Source of the DNA: an uncultured Phocaeicola sp.
GTDB taxonomy: Bacteria; Bacteroidota; Bacteroidia; Bacteroidales; Bacteroidaceae
Reading direction: 5' to 3'
Assembly: GCA_948956705.1 (NCBI GenBank)
Contig: CARCZS010000005.1
Coordinates: 53,710 to 117,709, forward strand
DNA: 64,000 nt
Below, in pieces: positions 1-9,010 of this stretch. The notes beneath the pieces were generated by a model. It was given only the letters and a program-made list of their open reading frames with translations. It did not search any database and was not told where the DNA came from. How positions within the stretch are numbered: the stretch's first letter is position 1; every line of letters begins with the position of its first letter. A program made the position numbers and the translations under genes.

Positions 1-192
1 TTCATATACGCTGGCTATCAACCTGTTAAAGATGACAGCACATCCCCTCATCCTCCCTTCAGCCACGCTTTCCAAGTCCCTTCATAATCTGCCTTCAGCG
101 ATTGTATGTGTACTCCTCTTTTTAGCCCACCGTTTTCTGTAGGGGCAGACCAGTGTGTCTGCCTGAGAACGGTTTACTTGAAGCTATCGGGA

Positions 193-336
193 GTGTGTCA
201 AAACTAAACCGACCTATTCCATCGTCAGCTGTAGGGGCAGGGTTTGCCTGCCCGAAGACACAAAGCAAACTGTTTTCGGGCGAGCGAACCTCGCCCCTAC
301 GAACGAAACGACAGCATTATCCACGTTTTGACACCC
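193..336 (+). repeat. 144-bp inverted-terminus repeat, copy 1
   Basis: The element starts with GTGTGTCAAAAC and ends with GTTTTGACACCC, so its ends are near-perfect inverted repeats. Inside are two hairpins of the same design: GGGCAGG/CCTGCCC and GGGCGAG/CTCGCCC, each with a five-base loop. A second copy of equal length lies at 2053-2196; I count about six substitutions plus small differences at the last bases. An inverted partial copy begins at 63945. It encodes no protein and looks like a MITE or a REP-like intergenic element. No clear target-site duplication is visible. Confidence 0.85.
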
Positions 337-630
337 ACCTACCGTAAATGAAAGCGTTATAGAAAAAGTTAAGGCGGAAGAAATTTGACGAATGAAAGGA
401 GGCTGAAAGGACGGTGACAAGAGGTCCATTCACTATCGGAACCCCCATCAACAGGGCGTTTTAGCGGTTAATGAAGGGAGGAAGGAAGAGACCGAATTTC
501 CGTTTGTAGGGCGAAAAATACAGTTGGTTTTTGTGGATTCAGTCATTGTATGATAAGCCATTCAGGGGAAAAGTCGAGAGCCGGCATTACACCCTATTAT
601 TTGCCACGGACTTTAGAGCATGCTCCCCCC

Positions 631-681
631 AAAAAAAGAAATAGGTTTGCTAATATGAAATATTGATGAGCAAACCTATTT
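631..681 (-). terminator. Rho-independent terminator of the fuc operon
   Basis: A 13-bp perfect stem (639-651 with 669-681, arm AAATAGGTTTGCT) is followed on the minus strand by C and seven T residues, then a G-run. It begins 15 bases after the fucP stop codon, as expected for the end of the fuc transcript. Confidence 0.9.
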
Positions 682-695
682 TCTGAGTGACAGGA

Positions 696-2009
696 TTAAT
701 ATTTTCCTCGTTTGTAAGAACGGTGCCCGTAAATGACAATCACTACAAAGCAGATGAACGGCAAGATAAATGAGAGGTTTACTGCCGGCATATTCCAAAG
801 AGTTTGCATATCGATAATGCTAGCCTGTAACGGCGGAAGCACCGAGCCTCCCAGGATAGCCATAATCAAACCGGCGGCGCCGAACTTGGCATCATCTCCC
901 AAGCCGGTCAAAGCGATACCGTAGATGGTGGGGAACATCAATGACATGCAGGCAGAAACTGCTACCAGACAATACATACCCCAGATATTTTGGAAGAAAA
1001 TAACACCCGCCGTGAAGAAACATCCTGCCACTGCAAGTATAGCCAGAAGTTTTCCGGGGTTGAGATAACGTAAGATGAAAGTACATACAAAACGGCTGAT
1101 ACAGAAAATAATCATTGCAATGATGTTATATTCCTGAGAAAGGACTTCTGCCGCCTTTTCTTCCATACCTTGTGACATAAATAAATGAGTGCCGTATTGG
1201 ATGATGAAAGTCCAGCACATGATTTGGGCACCGACATAGAAGAATTGTGCCACAACTCCTTCCCGATAGTGGGGGATGGAGAAAATACGTTTGAGGGTGG
1301 GGCCGAAATTAATACTGTGTGACTGGTCGCCGTTCTTTGGCATTTTAGTAAAGCGAATCACCAAAAGCATGACGAATATGACGATTCCAATGGTGAGATA
1401 GGGAGCTATCAATACCGAAAGGTCGGAATCACGCACAGCGGCAAACTCGGTCGGGGGGAGCTGTGCACGTTCTGCCGTATCCATCGGATTAAGTTTCGCC
1501 TGAATAAAGTTCATGGCTACATACATACCCAGCAAAGACCCCATCGGATTGAAAGACTGGGCCAAATTGAGTCGCCGGGTGGCAGTTTCTTCTGTTCCCA
1601 TCGACAGGATATATGGATTGGAGCTGGTTTCCAAAAATGAGAGTCCGCAGGTAAGAATAAAATAAGCCAATAAGAAAGGATAATAACTGCCGGTCATTTT
1701 TGCGGGGAAAAATAGGAAAGCTCCTATGGCATAAAGGCTCAGTCCTAAAAGAATGCCGGCCTTATAGGAATATTTACGAATGAACATTGCTGCCGGAAAT
1801 GCCATAGCAAAATAGCCCCCATAGAAGGCGACTTGTACCAAGGCACCGTCAGTGACGCTCATTCGGAAAATTTTAGAGAAAGCCTTTACCATCGGATTGG
1901 TGATGTCATTGGCAAATCCCCACAAGGCAAAGCAACAGGTGACTAGTATAAAAGGCAATATATAACTGATTCCGTCTTTATGCAAAATAGGTTGGTCTGT
2001 ATCTTTCAT
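696..2009 (-). CDS. fucP: L-fucose:H+ symporter (MFS permease) FucP
   Basis: This inner-membrane major facilitator imports L-fucose for the isomerase encoded upstream. Its 437 residues match E. coli FucP (438), and about twelve hydrophobic segments are visible. FALWGFAND near residue 27, SYKAGILLGL at 81-90 and LETSSNPY at 126-133 are family signatures. Glu127 corresponds to the proton-coupling Glu135 of E. coli. On the same ungapped spacing, E. coli Asp46 falls on Asn38 here, with Asp35 nearby, so proton coupling may differ. It is the last gene of fucR-fucI-fucP. A 200-base gap, mostly a 144-bp repeat, separates it from fucI, and a strong terminator follows. A different sugar substrate is possible, but the fucI neighbour supports fucose. 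Confidence 0.93.
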   Translation of the reverse strand: MKDTDQPILHKDGISYILPFILVTCCFALWGFANDITNPMVKAFSKIFRMSVTDGALVQVAFYGGYFAMAFPAAMFIRKYSYKAGILLGLSLYAIGAFLFFPAKMTGSYYPFLLAYFILTCGLSFLETSSNPYILSMGTEETATRRLNLAQSFNPMGSLLGMYVAMNFIQAKLNPMDTAERAQLPPTEFAAVRDSDLSVLIAPYLTIGIVIFVMLLVIRFTKMPKNGDQSHSINFGPTLKRIFSIPHYREGVVAQFFYVGAQIMCWTFIIQYGTHLFMSQGMEEKAAEVLSQEYNIIAMIIFCISRFVCTFILRYLNPGKLLAILAVAGCFFTAGVIFFQNIWGMYCLVAVSACMSLMFPTIYGIALTGLGDDAKFGAAGLIMAILGGSVLPPLQASIIDMQTLWNMPAVNLSFILPFICFVVIVIYGHRSYKRGKY

Positions 2010-2052
2010 GGTTTGTTTTCTTCAAAGTATATATAAGGTATTCATTGACGGA

Positions 2053-2196
2053 GTGTGTCAAAACTAAACCGACCTATCCCATCGTCAGTTGTAGGGGCAG
2101 GATTTGCCTGCCCGAAGGCACAAAGCAAACTGTTTTCGGGCGAGCTAACCTCGCCCCTACGAACGAAACGACAGCATTATCGACGTTTTGACACAC
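2053..2196 (+). repeat. 144-bp inverted-terminus repeat, copy 2, inside the fuc operon
   Basis: This is the same element as copy 1, with ends GTGTGTCAAAAC (2053-2064) and GTTTTGACACAC (2185-2196). Inner hairpins lie at 2095-2113 and 2138-2156. It fills most of the 200-base gap between fucI and fucP and ends 13 bases from the fucI stop codon. Without it the gap would be about 56 bases, like the 54-base fucR-fucI gap, which suggests insertion into a once compact operon. In the transcript it would fold into stable hairpins that could protect the fucI message or reduce fucP expression. Confidence 0.9.
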
Positions 2197-2209
2197 CCAC
2201 GTGTAATTG

Positions 2210-3985
2210 TTATTTGTAGATAGGCCCGTAAGTAGTGCAAGCTCTATAGTCCGAACCTTCTTTGTCCATACCGAAAGCGTTCCATGCAGCCGGACGGAAA
2301 ATCTTATCGTCTTCTATATTATGCATGCATACCGGGATGCGGAGCATAGAAGCCAGTGTGATAAGGTCTTGTCCGATGTGACCGTAACTGATGGCACCGT
2401 GGTTTGCGCCCCAGTTGTTCATTACTGAATATACATCTTTGAATGCCGGTTTGTCGCACAGGCGCGGAACGAACCAAGTGGTGGGCCAAGTGGGGTCGGT
2501 ACGCATATTCAATATATTGTGGATTTCCGGGTCGATATCCACTGTCCATCCTTCAGCCAACTGTAATACGGGGCCGAGGCCTTTGACCAGGTTGAGACGC
2601 ATCATGGTTACAGGCATACCGCCTTTTGACAGGAAGTTGGAAGAGAAACCGCCGCCACGGAAATAGTCGCGGTCTGCCGGATACCAAGTTGTCGCTTTCA
2701 GACAGGCTTCCATGTCCGCTTCGGTCATTTCCCAATTGGGCTTCATGCAGGGCTCTCCGGCAGCATTACGGCTTTCACCGGTGGCATCCAATGTAGTAGC
2801 ACCTGAATTGATGAGGTGGATAATACCATTCTGGGCCATTCCGGTCAGTTCCTTGCCGGTGACACGTTTTACAGCTTCGGGGCTCCAGTAAGTACGGATG
2901 TCCGAGAACATCTGGCCGCAACCGCTCAGTAAATGACCGAATAGCATAGCAACACCGTTGCAGGCATCATTTTCGGTAGCCAAGACAAAGGCTTCGCGGA
3001 TACCGTTCCAGTCGAAAGTGGTATTTAATAATGCTTCGGTAAAGTCACCGTTGGGTTTCCAGTCAGTCCATTGGCGTTGTCCTTGGAAGCCGGCAGCAAT
3101 GGCATTGTGTCCGATGGCTTCTTCTTTGTATCCCATTTCACGCAGTTTAGGATTACCGGTCATCAGGTCACGCATGATGAGTGTCATTTTCACAATGAAT
3201 TCCCAATCCTGATCTTTCTGTTCACGTGTTTTGCGCTTTTCTGGGCGGTTCTTAAAGTCTTCGCCTTCATTGGGCTTACAATATTTTTCAGTCCATGCCA
3301 TCGCTTTGGCATATTCTTCGTGATCATAGATGCCCTCTTCCATGCGGCGCAGGATTTCTGTTTCATCCACGCTCTCATTGCGGATGCCCAAATATTCTTG
3401 GAAGAAGTTCGGGTCTACGATAGAACCGGCGATACCCATGCAGACACTGCCGAAAGAAAGATAGCTCTTTCCACGCATATTGGCAACAGCCATGGCAGCG
3501 CGGGCAAAACGCAACAGTTTTTCGGCTACATCTGCCGGAATGGTATTGTCGTCCAAATCTTGTACATCATGTCCATAGATGCCAAATGCAGGAAGACCTT
3601 TCTGTGCATGTCCCGCCAATACTGCTGCCAGATATACGGCTCCCGGACGTTCCGTTCCGTTGAAGCCCCATACGGCTTTGGGCCAGTGCGGATTCATATC
3701 CATTGTTTCCGAACCATAACACCAGCAACTGGTCACAGTAATGGTGGCTCCTACACCTTCGCGTTCAAATTTCTCGGCACAGGCAGCGCTTTCGCCTACA
3801 CGTCCGATGGTACTGTCGGCAATAACACATTCCACAGGACTGCCGTCACCATTCTTCAAATTAGTGGAGATTAGTTCGGCAACAGCTTTTGCCAAATTCA
3901 TAGTCTTTTCTTCAAGACTTTCACGAACACCACCCTGGCGGCCGTCGATAGTGGGACGAATCCCGATTTTCGGATACTTTTTCAT
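2210..3985 (-). CDS. fucI: L-fucose isomerase FucI
   Basis: This cytoplasmic Mn2+-dependent aldose-ketose isomerase converts L-fucose to L-fuculose, and the family also acts on D-arabinose. The 591 residues equal the E. coli enzyme in length. The metal and catalytic residues are all present one position further along than in E. coli: Glu338 in ATEND, Asp362 in SDIRTYW and His529 in GANHG. The N terminus ([20 protein letters not shown]) is typical. The gene lies 54 bases downstream of fucR on the same strand and upstream of fucP, so a fucose-inducible operon is likely. The kinase and aldolase genes that normally follow in B. thetaiotaomicron (fucK, fucA) are absent here. Confidence 0.97.
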   Translation of the reverse strand: MKKYPKIGIRPTIDGRQGGVRESLEEKTMNLAKAVAELISTNLKNGDGSPVECVIADSTIGRVGESAACAEKFEREGVGATITVTSCWCYGSETMDMNPHWPKAVWGFNGTERPGAVYLAAVLAGHAQKGLPAFGIYGHDVQDLDDNTIPADVAEKLLRFARAAMAVANMRGKSYLSFGSVCMGIAGSIVDPNFFQEYLGIRNESVDETEILRRMEEGIYDHEEYAKAMAWTEKYCKPNEGEDFKNRPEKRKTREQKDQDWEFIVKMTLIMRDLMTGNPKLREMGYKEEAIGHNAIAAGFQGQRQWTDWKPNGDFTEALLNTTFDWNGIREAFVLATENDACNGVAMLFGHLLSGCGQMFSDIRTYWSPEAVKRVTGKELTGMAQNGIIHLINSGATTLDATGESRNAAGEPCMKPNWEMTEADMEACLKATTWYPADRDYFRGGGFSSNFLSKGGMPVTMMRLNLVKGLGPVLQLAEGWTVDIDPEIHNILNMRTDPTWPTTWFVPRLCDKPAFKDVYSVMNNWGANHGAISYGHIGQDLITLASMLRIPVCMHNIEDDKIFRPAAWNAFGMDKEGSDYRACTTYGPIYK

Positions 3986-4039
3986 GATATTATTGATAAT
4001 AAGTTTTTAATTATATGTTTTTTGACTTCTATTTTCTCG

Positions 4040-5020
4040 TTATAAAGAATGCCTGATGTGCACTTCGGTCGGCAGATATTCTTTTATTTCTTTGCCTGAC
4101 AGGACAAAATCTGCTGCCAGCTTTCCCATTTGCTCCCAGTCAATGCTTATAGAAGTAATGCCTTGGTCAATCACTTCATAAGAGGGAGTGTCATTGTAGG
4201 CCAATAGCCCGAAATCGCTTCCGCATTTTAGCCCTTCGCTGCGGCTTCTCTTAATGATATTCACCACATCTATCTGGCGTATGACTATATATGCTTCTCC
4301 TTTCTTTATGTTTATTTCGTCGGTATTGTCGATTATTTCTCCTTTCAGTTGTCTCTCACGGCAGAATTTTATAAAATATCTGCTACTGCTGCCGGGATGC
4401 TTGCTTTCGCGGGGAAGCAATAGGATGAGTTTCTCATATTTACCCAATTGCTTTTCCAAACGGTTCAATGCCTGATAAAATCCATCATCAAAATCTTGGC
4501 ATACATACGAATATCCTTTTTTGTCGAACTTCCCGAAGTCCAGTAGCAATAGTTTGGATGGCTCTATCTTATAAAGATTGCTGGAGAACTTCTCATTGTC
4601 AAAGTTCATCACGATATATTTGTTATACCTTCCCGATGATTCGCGGATAATGGTGTTGAAGAGTCTTTCGTTATATTGGTGAAAGAGCAGGTCCACTTTG
4701 TAATTAATTGATAGCCTCTTGATGAAACTGTTGTAAAGTGAATATTTGAACTGAGAGTATTCATCCAGCAGTAATAGAATGTTCTTTAATTTATTGGTGA
4801 CATAATACCCTTTGCCGGGAGTGGAATCAATCATGCCGCGGTCTTTCAAGTCGATAAAAGCCTTGAAGACCGTATCTCTCGAAACATGGTAGTTACGGCT
4901 CAATTGATTGATGGAGGGCAATGCACAGTCCGATTCGTAGGTGCCCATGGAAATCTCTTGACTGATTAAATCAGCCAATTGCTTCACTTTCGTTGTCTGT
5001 TGTCCAAAGGTTATCTTCAT
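4040..5020 (-). CDS. fucR: GntR-family transcriptional regulator of fucose use
   Basis: This 326-residue DNA-binding regulator has a GntR winged helix at about residues 10-75 (ISQEISMGTYESDCALPSIN, then SRDTVFKAFIDLKDRG and a TPGKGYYV wing). The rest is a LacI/periplasmic-binding-like ligand domain (SDFGLLAYNDTP and TSISIDWEQMGKLAADFVLSG near the C terminus). It has no signal peptide and acts in the cytoplasm. It is the first gene of the fuc operon, 54 bases ahead of fucI. The known FucR of B. thetaiotaomicron is a GntR protein in the same position that represses the fuc genes; I infer the same role. The ligand, fucose or a derivative, cannot be read from sequence. Confidence 0.85.
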   Translation of the reverse strand: MKITFGQQTTKVKQLADLISQEISMGTYESDCALPSINQLSRNYHVSRDTVFKAFIDLKDRGMIDSTPGKGYYVTNKLKNILLLLDEYSQFKYSLYNSFIKRLSINYKVDLLFHQYNERLFNTIIRESSGRYNKYIVMNFDNEKFSSNLYKIEPSKLLLLDFGKFDKKGYSYVCQDFDDGFYQALNRLEKQLGKYEKLILLLPRESKHPGSSSRYFIKFCRERQLKGEIIDNTDEINIKKGEAYIVIRQIDVVNIIKRSRSEGLKCGSDFGLLAYNDTPSYEVIDQGITSISIDWEQMGKLAADFVLSGKEIKEYLPTEVHIRHSL

Positions 5021-5187
5021 GTGTTATTCAAGAATTAAATTCAGACGCCAACTGTGCTGAACTGTCCCGATGCAAAGAAATGTAATTTATTTATAAACAG
5101 CAAGATGAATTGGTATGTTTTGCAACACGGTTTTGCAGAGATTAATCATTCTGTTTATTTTCTGCAGAAATAATATCATAGATTATG

Positions 5188-5218
5188 TTGGATGATATGT
5201 GACAATTGGTTATTTTTG
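5188..5218 (+). promoter_or_regulatory. Bacteroides-type promoter for the first TPR sensor gene
   Basis: A TTG at 5188-5190 and a TATTTTTG box (TAnnTTTG) at 5211-5218 are 20 bases apart. They point toward the ATG at 5262, giving a leader of about 35-40 bases. The rest of the 238-base divergent gap toward fucR shows no convincing operator. Confidence 0.6.
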
Positions 5219-5261
5219 TCACTTGGGTCGACATTAAAATTAACCAAACACTTTAAAGGTG

Positions 5262-7271
5262 ATGAGAAACCTCTATTTATTAATCCTGTTCTTGGGATGG
5301 TCCTTTGGAATTCTTCAAGTACAAGCGCTGAACGACGGGCAGTACGGGCAAAGGTCTGACCGTGTTATTGCCAAAGAGAATAATCTGGAAGTTTTGACGA
5401 ACTCTATGGATGCTACCCGTGGGGCAGAGCATTTGCAATGGGCAAAGAAACTTTATCAGGTCGCACTGGAGAAGAAAGACGAATATCATAAAGAAGAGGC
5501 CTTGCGTGAGATTATGGCCTATTATGTGAATAAAGATATCAAAGACACTGCGAGGTATTATATAGCTGAGGCGGAACGTAGCTTGCAGGACAGTCCATAT
5601 AAAGAACACCTGCTTGCATTTATGAAAACCATAATGGATGTTCGTGTGGTTTATTACACGGATGGGGCGGAAGCGGATAGCCTGACGACGGAGGTATTGG
5701 TGAGGTTGAAAACAAAAAAGGATGCTTCCACACTGGAGAAGATATCCGATTACTATTTGTTGGGAGTCATAGCCGGACGGCGTGCGGATACAGGAGATGT
5801 GGAGAAGTCTAAAGAGGTGGTGGCTTATTTGGATGAAGTCTTGATGTTGACGGAAGATTTGCCTGTGCGGATAGGTATGTTGTTCCGCCCCAACTCTTTT
5901 TATATGATTTGTGGAAACTGTCTTCAGGAAGCAGATAGAGTGAATTATGCACTTCGTTATTTGGATATGTTGAACAAATATAAGGCAAGCCTGAAAGAAA
6001 AGAAACGTTATCTGATGAACCAGCGTCATTTCCTGAATGCTTATGGGATGCTGGCATGTTCATCGAACATCTTGGGAAAGGAAAAGGCGGCCGAATATTA
6101 CAGAGAGTTTGTCAAATTGAACCATGACTACCCCGAAGATGCAAGTTTTACACCTACTTATGAATATCTTTTCACCTCCTATAATTACTATTTAACGCTC
6201 GGAAATTATGATAAAGTGGTGAATATATGTGATTCTCTTATCGTTCATTTCGCAGAGTTGAAGAAGGATGAATATGCTCTTCCTTTTGCTTTGGAAAAAG
6301 TGAACTATTGCGATAGCCTGCATCGCTATAAAGAAGCGTATCTGGCATATAAGGCGTATGATGAATTAAAAGAGAAGGTAAAGAGTTATACGGAAGCAAA
6401 TGACGCCCGAGAGACTGCCATTAATCAGAAAGTAGATGAACTGATTATTGAAAAGCAGGCACTGGAAGCGCAAAAGAGCCGGATGCAAGTCTTTTTATTG
6501 CTGACTCTTTTTGTATTGGCTGTCTGCACTATTTTCTATATTATTTTCTTTTTGCGTAAGACGAAAGGACTCAACCGGAGATTGTTGGATGCGAATAACC
6601 AATTGATTGCTGCCGGAGAACGGTTGAAAGAGAGCGAAAAAATGAAATATGCTTTTCTGCGTAATCTTTGCAATGAAATATTAGCTCCTTTGAATGCCAT
6701 AAAAGGCTTTTCTGATTTTCTGATAGATAATAAGGTGGAAGAAAAGGAATCGGTTGCTTTCCTGAAGATTATCAGTGACAATTCGGGACAGATAAACCGG
6801 ACATTGGATGATATACAGGAGATAGCGCGACTGGATACGTGTGACGGTTCCTTGCCATTGGACTGGACCAATATACATACGTTGTGTATGCGTGAAGTGG
6901 ATGATGTGAGAAGAAATGCTCCTCACGAGAAGGTAGAGTATGTGTTGGAAGGAGATCCTGAGAATGATACAGTACGCACTAACCAGACTTATTTCAGTTA
7001 TGTATTGGGGCATTTGCTGAACCGTATCAACCAAATAATGGAGGAGGGGCGTATTGTTGTTTCTTATCGTTTGGAACCGGAGAAGAATGTGGCTTCGGTC
7101 TTGATAGCCGGAACAGGAAATGTATCTGCCGCCGGCGCAGCCTCTGCCGGTGCCAATGATGATGTGACCTGGCTGGTGTGCAAGATGATTGCCGAACGCA
7201 TGAATGCTCATTTATGGAAAGATGAAGAATTCAAAGAGGGGCTGCGTTTTATCTTCGAACTTCCACAATAA
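5262..7271 (+). CDS. TPR sensor with degenerate histidine-kinase domain (pseudokinase 1)
   Basis: This membrane protein has a signal peptide (about residues 1-22), an alpha-helical TPR-like periplasmic region to about 400, one membrane helix (about 408-431), a coiled linker and a histidine-kinase-shaped cytoplasmic part. The H-box reads FLRNLCNEILAPLNAI, so the phospho-accepting His is Asn471. The ATP-binding half lacks a proper N box and both glycine boxes, although the last strand pattern (KMIAERMNAHLW...RFIFELP) still aligns with the active kinase at 9011. It therefore probably cannot autophosphorylate and may be a sensor or allosteric partner. No receiver or DNA-binding domain is present. 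A GTG three bases earlier could be an alternative start; ATG at 5262 is preferred. Confidence 0.85.
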   Translation: MRNLYLLILFLGWSFGILQVQALNDGQYGQRSDRVIAKENNLEVLTNSMDATRGAEHLQWAKKLYQVALEKKDEYHKEEALREIMAYYVNKDIKDTARYYIAEAERSLQDSPYKEHLLAFMKTIMDVRVVYYTDGAEADSLTTEVLVRLKTKKDASTLEKISDYYLLGVIAGRRADTGDVEKSKEVVAYLDEVLMLTEDLPVRIGMLFRPNSFYMICGNCLQEADRVNYALRYLDMLNKYKASLKEKKRYLMNQRHFLNAYGMLACSSNILGKEKAAEYYREFVKLNHDYPEDASFTPTYEYLFTSYNYYLTLGNYDKVVNICDSLIVHFAELKKDEYALPFALEKVNYCDSLHRYKEAYLAYKAYDELKEKVKSYTEANDARETAINQKVDELIIEKQALEAQKSRMQVFLLLTLFVLAVCTIFYIIFFLRKTKGLNRRLLDANNQLIAAGERLKESEKMKYAFLRNLCNEILAPLNAIKGFSDFLIDNKVEEKESVAFLKIISDNSGQINRTLDDIQEIARLDTCDGSLPLDWTNIHTLCMREVDDVRRNAPHEKVEYVLEGDPENDTVRTNQTYFSYVLGHLLNRINQIMEEGRIVVSYRLEPEKNVASVLIAGTGNVSAAGAASAGANDDVTWLVCKMIAERMNAHLWKDEEFKEGLRFIFELPQ

Positions 7272-7310
7272 AAAATAAGTGAAACATGATTCATTGACAG
7301 GGCTTTTTTG

Positions 7311-7318
7311 TACCTTTG
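7311..7318 (+). promoter_or_regulatory. -7 box of the gpmI promoter
   Basis: TACCTTTG fits the TAnnTTTG consensus and is followed by GCACCC about one turn before a short leader to the gpmI ATG at 7361. A TTG lies upstream at 7294, closer than the usual spacing, so I only call the -7 box with confidence. Confidence 0.65.
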
Positions 7319-7360
7319 CACCCGTAAAAGCGAGGATAAACTTTAAACAAAAATAAGATT

Positions 7361-8875
7361 ATGAGCAAAAAAGCCCTTTTAATGATTCTTGATGGCTGGG
7401 GTATCGGCGACCAAGGTAAAGACGATGTAATCTTTAATACTCCTACTCCTTATTGGGATAGTCTGTTGGCTAATTATCCGCACTCTGAATTGCAGGCCAG
7501 CGGTGAAAATGTTGGTTTGCCTGATGGACAAATGGGTAACTCTGAAGTAGGACACTTGAATATCGGTGCCGGACGTATCGTTTACCAGGATTTGGTAAAG
7601 ATTAACCGTGCCTGTGCTGACAATAGTATCATGAAGAATCCTGAGATTGTCTCTGCTTTTTCTTATGCTAAAGAAAACGGCAAGAACATTCACTTCATGG
7701 GATTGACTTCTAACGGTGGTGTACACAGTTCATTCGATCACTTGTTCAAACTTTGCGATATCGCTAAAGAATATGGTCTTGAGAATACATTTATTCACTG
7801 TTTTATGGATGGCCGTGACACCGACCCGAAGAGCGGTAAAGGTTTTATCGAACAACTGACTGCGCACTGCGAACAGTCAGCCGGAAAGATTGCCTCTATC
7901 GTAGGCCGTTTCTATGCTATGGACCGTGACAAACGTTGGGAACGTGTGAAAGAAGCATACGACTTGTTGGTTGAGGGTAAAGGAAAACAGGCTGCCGACA
8001 TGGTTCAGGCTATGCAGGAGTCTTATGATGAAGGTGTTACCGATGAATTTATCAAACCGATTAACAACTCTACAGTAGACGGCACCATTAAAGAAGGTGA
8101 TGTGGTTATCTTCTTCAATTACCGTAATGACCGTGCTAAAGAATTGACTGTTGTTTTGACTCAGCAGGATATGCCCGAACAGGGTATGCATACTATTCCG
8201 GGCTTGCAGTTCTATTGCATGACTCCGTATGATGCATCTTTCAAGGGAGTACATATCTTGTTCGATAAAGAAAATGTGCAGAACACGCTGGGCGAATATC
8301 TGGCAGCTAACGGCAAAACTCAGTTGCATATCGCTGAAACAGAAAAATATGCTCACGTGACTTTCTTCTTCAACGGTGGCCGTGAGACTCCGTATGATGC
8401 TGAAGAACGTATTCTGGTTCCATCGCCGAAGGTGGCTACCTACGACCTGAAGCCGGAAATGAGCGCTTACGAAGTGAAAGACAAACTGGTGGAAGCTATC
8501 AATACTCAAAAGTTCGATTTTATTGTTGTGAACTATGCCAACGGCGACATGGTAGGTCACACCGGTATTTATGGTGCAATAGAGAAAGCTGTCAAGGCGA
8601 TTGACGAATGTGTGAAAGATACAGTGGAAGCAGCCAAAGCCAATGATTATGAAATTATTATCATAGCCGACCACGGTAATGCCGACCATGCATTGAATGA
8701 AGACGGCACTCCTAACACGGCTCACTCATTGAACCCTGTTCCGTTTGTATACGTTACTTCCAATAAGGATGCAAAAGTGGAAAATGGTGTGTTGGCAGAC
8801 GTTGCTCCTTCTATCCTGCATATTCTGGGTATGTCACAGCCGGCAGAAATGACAGGAAAAGATTTGATTAAGTAA
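7361..8875 (+). CDS. gpmI: 2,3-bisphosphoglycerate-independent phosphoglycerate mutase
   Basis: This cytoplasmic glycolytic enzyme interconverts 3- and 2-phosphoglycerate with two Mn2+ ions. The 504 residues are the usual length. It starts with the alkaline-phosphatase-superfamily motif [11 protein letters not shown] (Asp11), and the phosphorylated Ser is Ser61 in [44 protein letters not shown] and [10 protein letters not shown] carry the remaining substrate and metal ligands. It has its own promoter and a terminator straight after, so it is a single-gene unit between two sensor-kinase genes and probably unrelated to them in function. Confidence 0.98.
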   Translation: MSKKALLMILDGWGIGDQGKDDVIFNTPTPYWDSLLANYPHSELQASGENVGLPDGQMGNSEVGHLNIGAGRIVYQDLVKINRACADNSIMKNPEIVSAFSYAKENGKNIHFMGLTSNGGVHSSFDHLFKLCDIAKEYGLENTFIHCFMDGRDTDPKSGKGFIEQLTAHCEQSAGKIASIVGRFYAMDRDKRWERVKEAYDLLVEGKGKQAADMVQAMQESYDEGVTDEFIKPINNSTVDGTIKEGDVVIFFNYRNDRAKELTVVLTQQDMPEQGMHTIPGLQFYCMTPYDASFKGVHILFDKENVQNTLGEYLAANGKTQLHIAETEKYAHVTFFFNGGRETPYDAEERILVPSPKVATYDLKPEMSAYEVKDKLVEAINTQKFDFIVVNYANGDMVGHTGIYGAIEKAVKAIDECVKDTVEAAKANDYEIIIIADHGNADHALNEDGTPNTAHSLNPVPFVYVTSNKDAKVENGVLADVAPSILHILGMSQPAEMTGKDLIK

Positions 8876-8900
8876 TCATTTTCAATATTTCTGAACCGAA

Positions 8901-8945
8901 GTGGTGTTTTGAGAACATATAGTTTCTTGAAACACCTCTTTTTTT
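8901..8945 (+). terminator. Terminator after gpmI
   Basis: A long imperfect stem (GTGGTGTTTTGAGAA at 8901 pairing with TTTCTTGAAACACCTC ending at 8938, using G-U pairs) is followed by a run of seven T residues. It lies 25 bases after the gpmI stop. Confidence 0.75.
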
Positions 8946-8957
8946 ATGATGTACATA

Positions 8958-8987
8958 TTGATTCTTTCTTTTAAAAGGTTACCTTTG
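8958..8987 (+). promoter_or_regulatory. Consensus promoter for the active kinase operon
   Basis: TTG at 8958-8960 and TACCTTTG at 8980-8987 are separated by 19 bases, the ideal Bacteroides arrangement. The ATG of the next gene is at 9011, so the leader is only about 15-20 bases. It separates the kinase pair from gpmI transcription. Confidence 0.75.
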
Positions 8988-9010
8988 TCATTGTTACACA
9001 AATTAGTAAA

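Larger units (their letters stand above)
1..695. other. Intergenic stretch with repeats and no supported gene
   Basis: I see no protein gene here. The short open frames are low-quality and run through repeat sequence. The stretch holds one complete 144-bp repeat (193-336). Around 138-170 a GTAGGGGCAG...CTGCC segment resembles the inner hairpin of that repeat and may be a decayed fragment. The fucP terminator lies at the right end. Bases 340-600 show nothing I can name. Confidence 0.6.

Noticed and set aside
153..429. Short open frames on both strands through the first repeat
   Set aside because: They follow the repeat sequence, have no start context or family features, and similar frames arise at the second copy.
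2048..2201. ACG on both sides of repeat copy 2 as a target duplication
   Set aside because: Three bases are too few and copy 1 shows no matching pair.
3071..3874. Long open frame opposite fucI
   Set aside because: It is the antisense of a well-conserved coding gene, with composition expected of a mirror frame.
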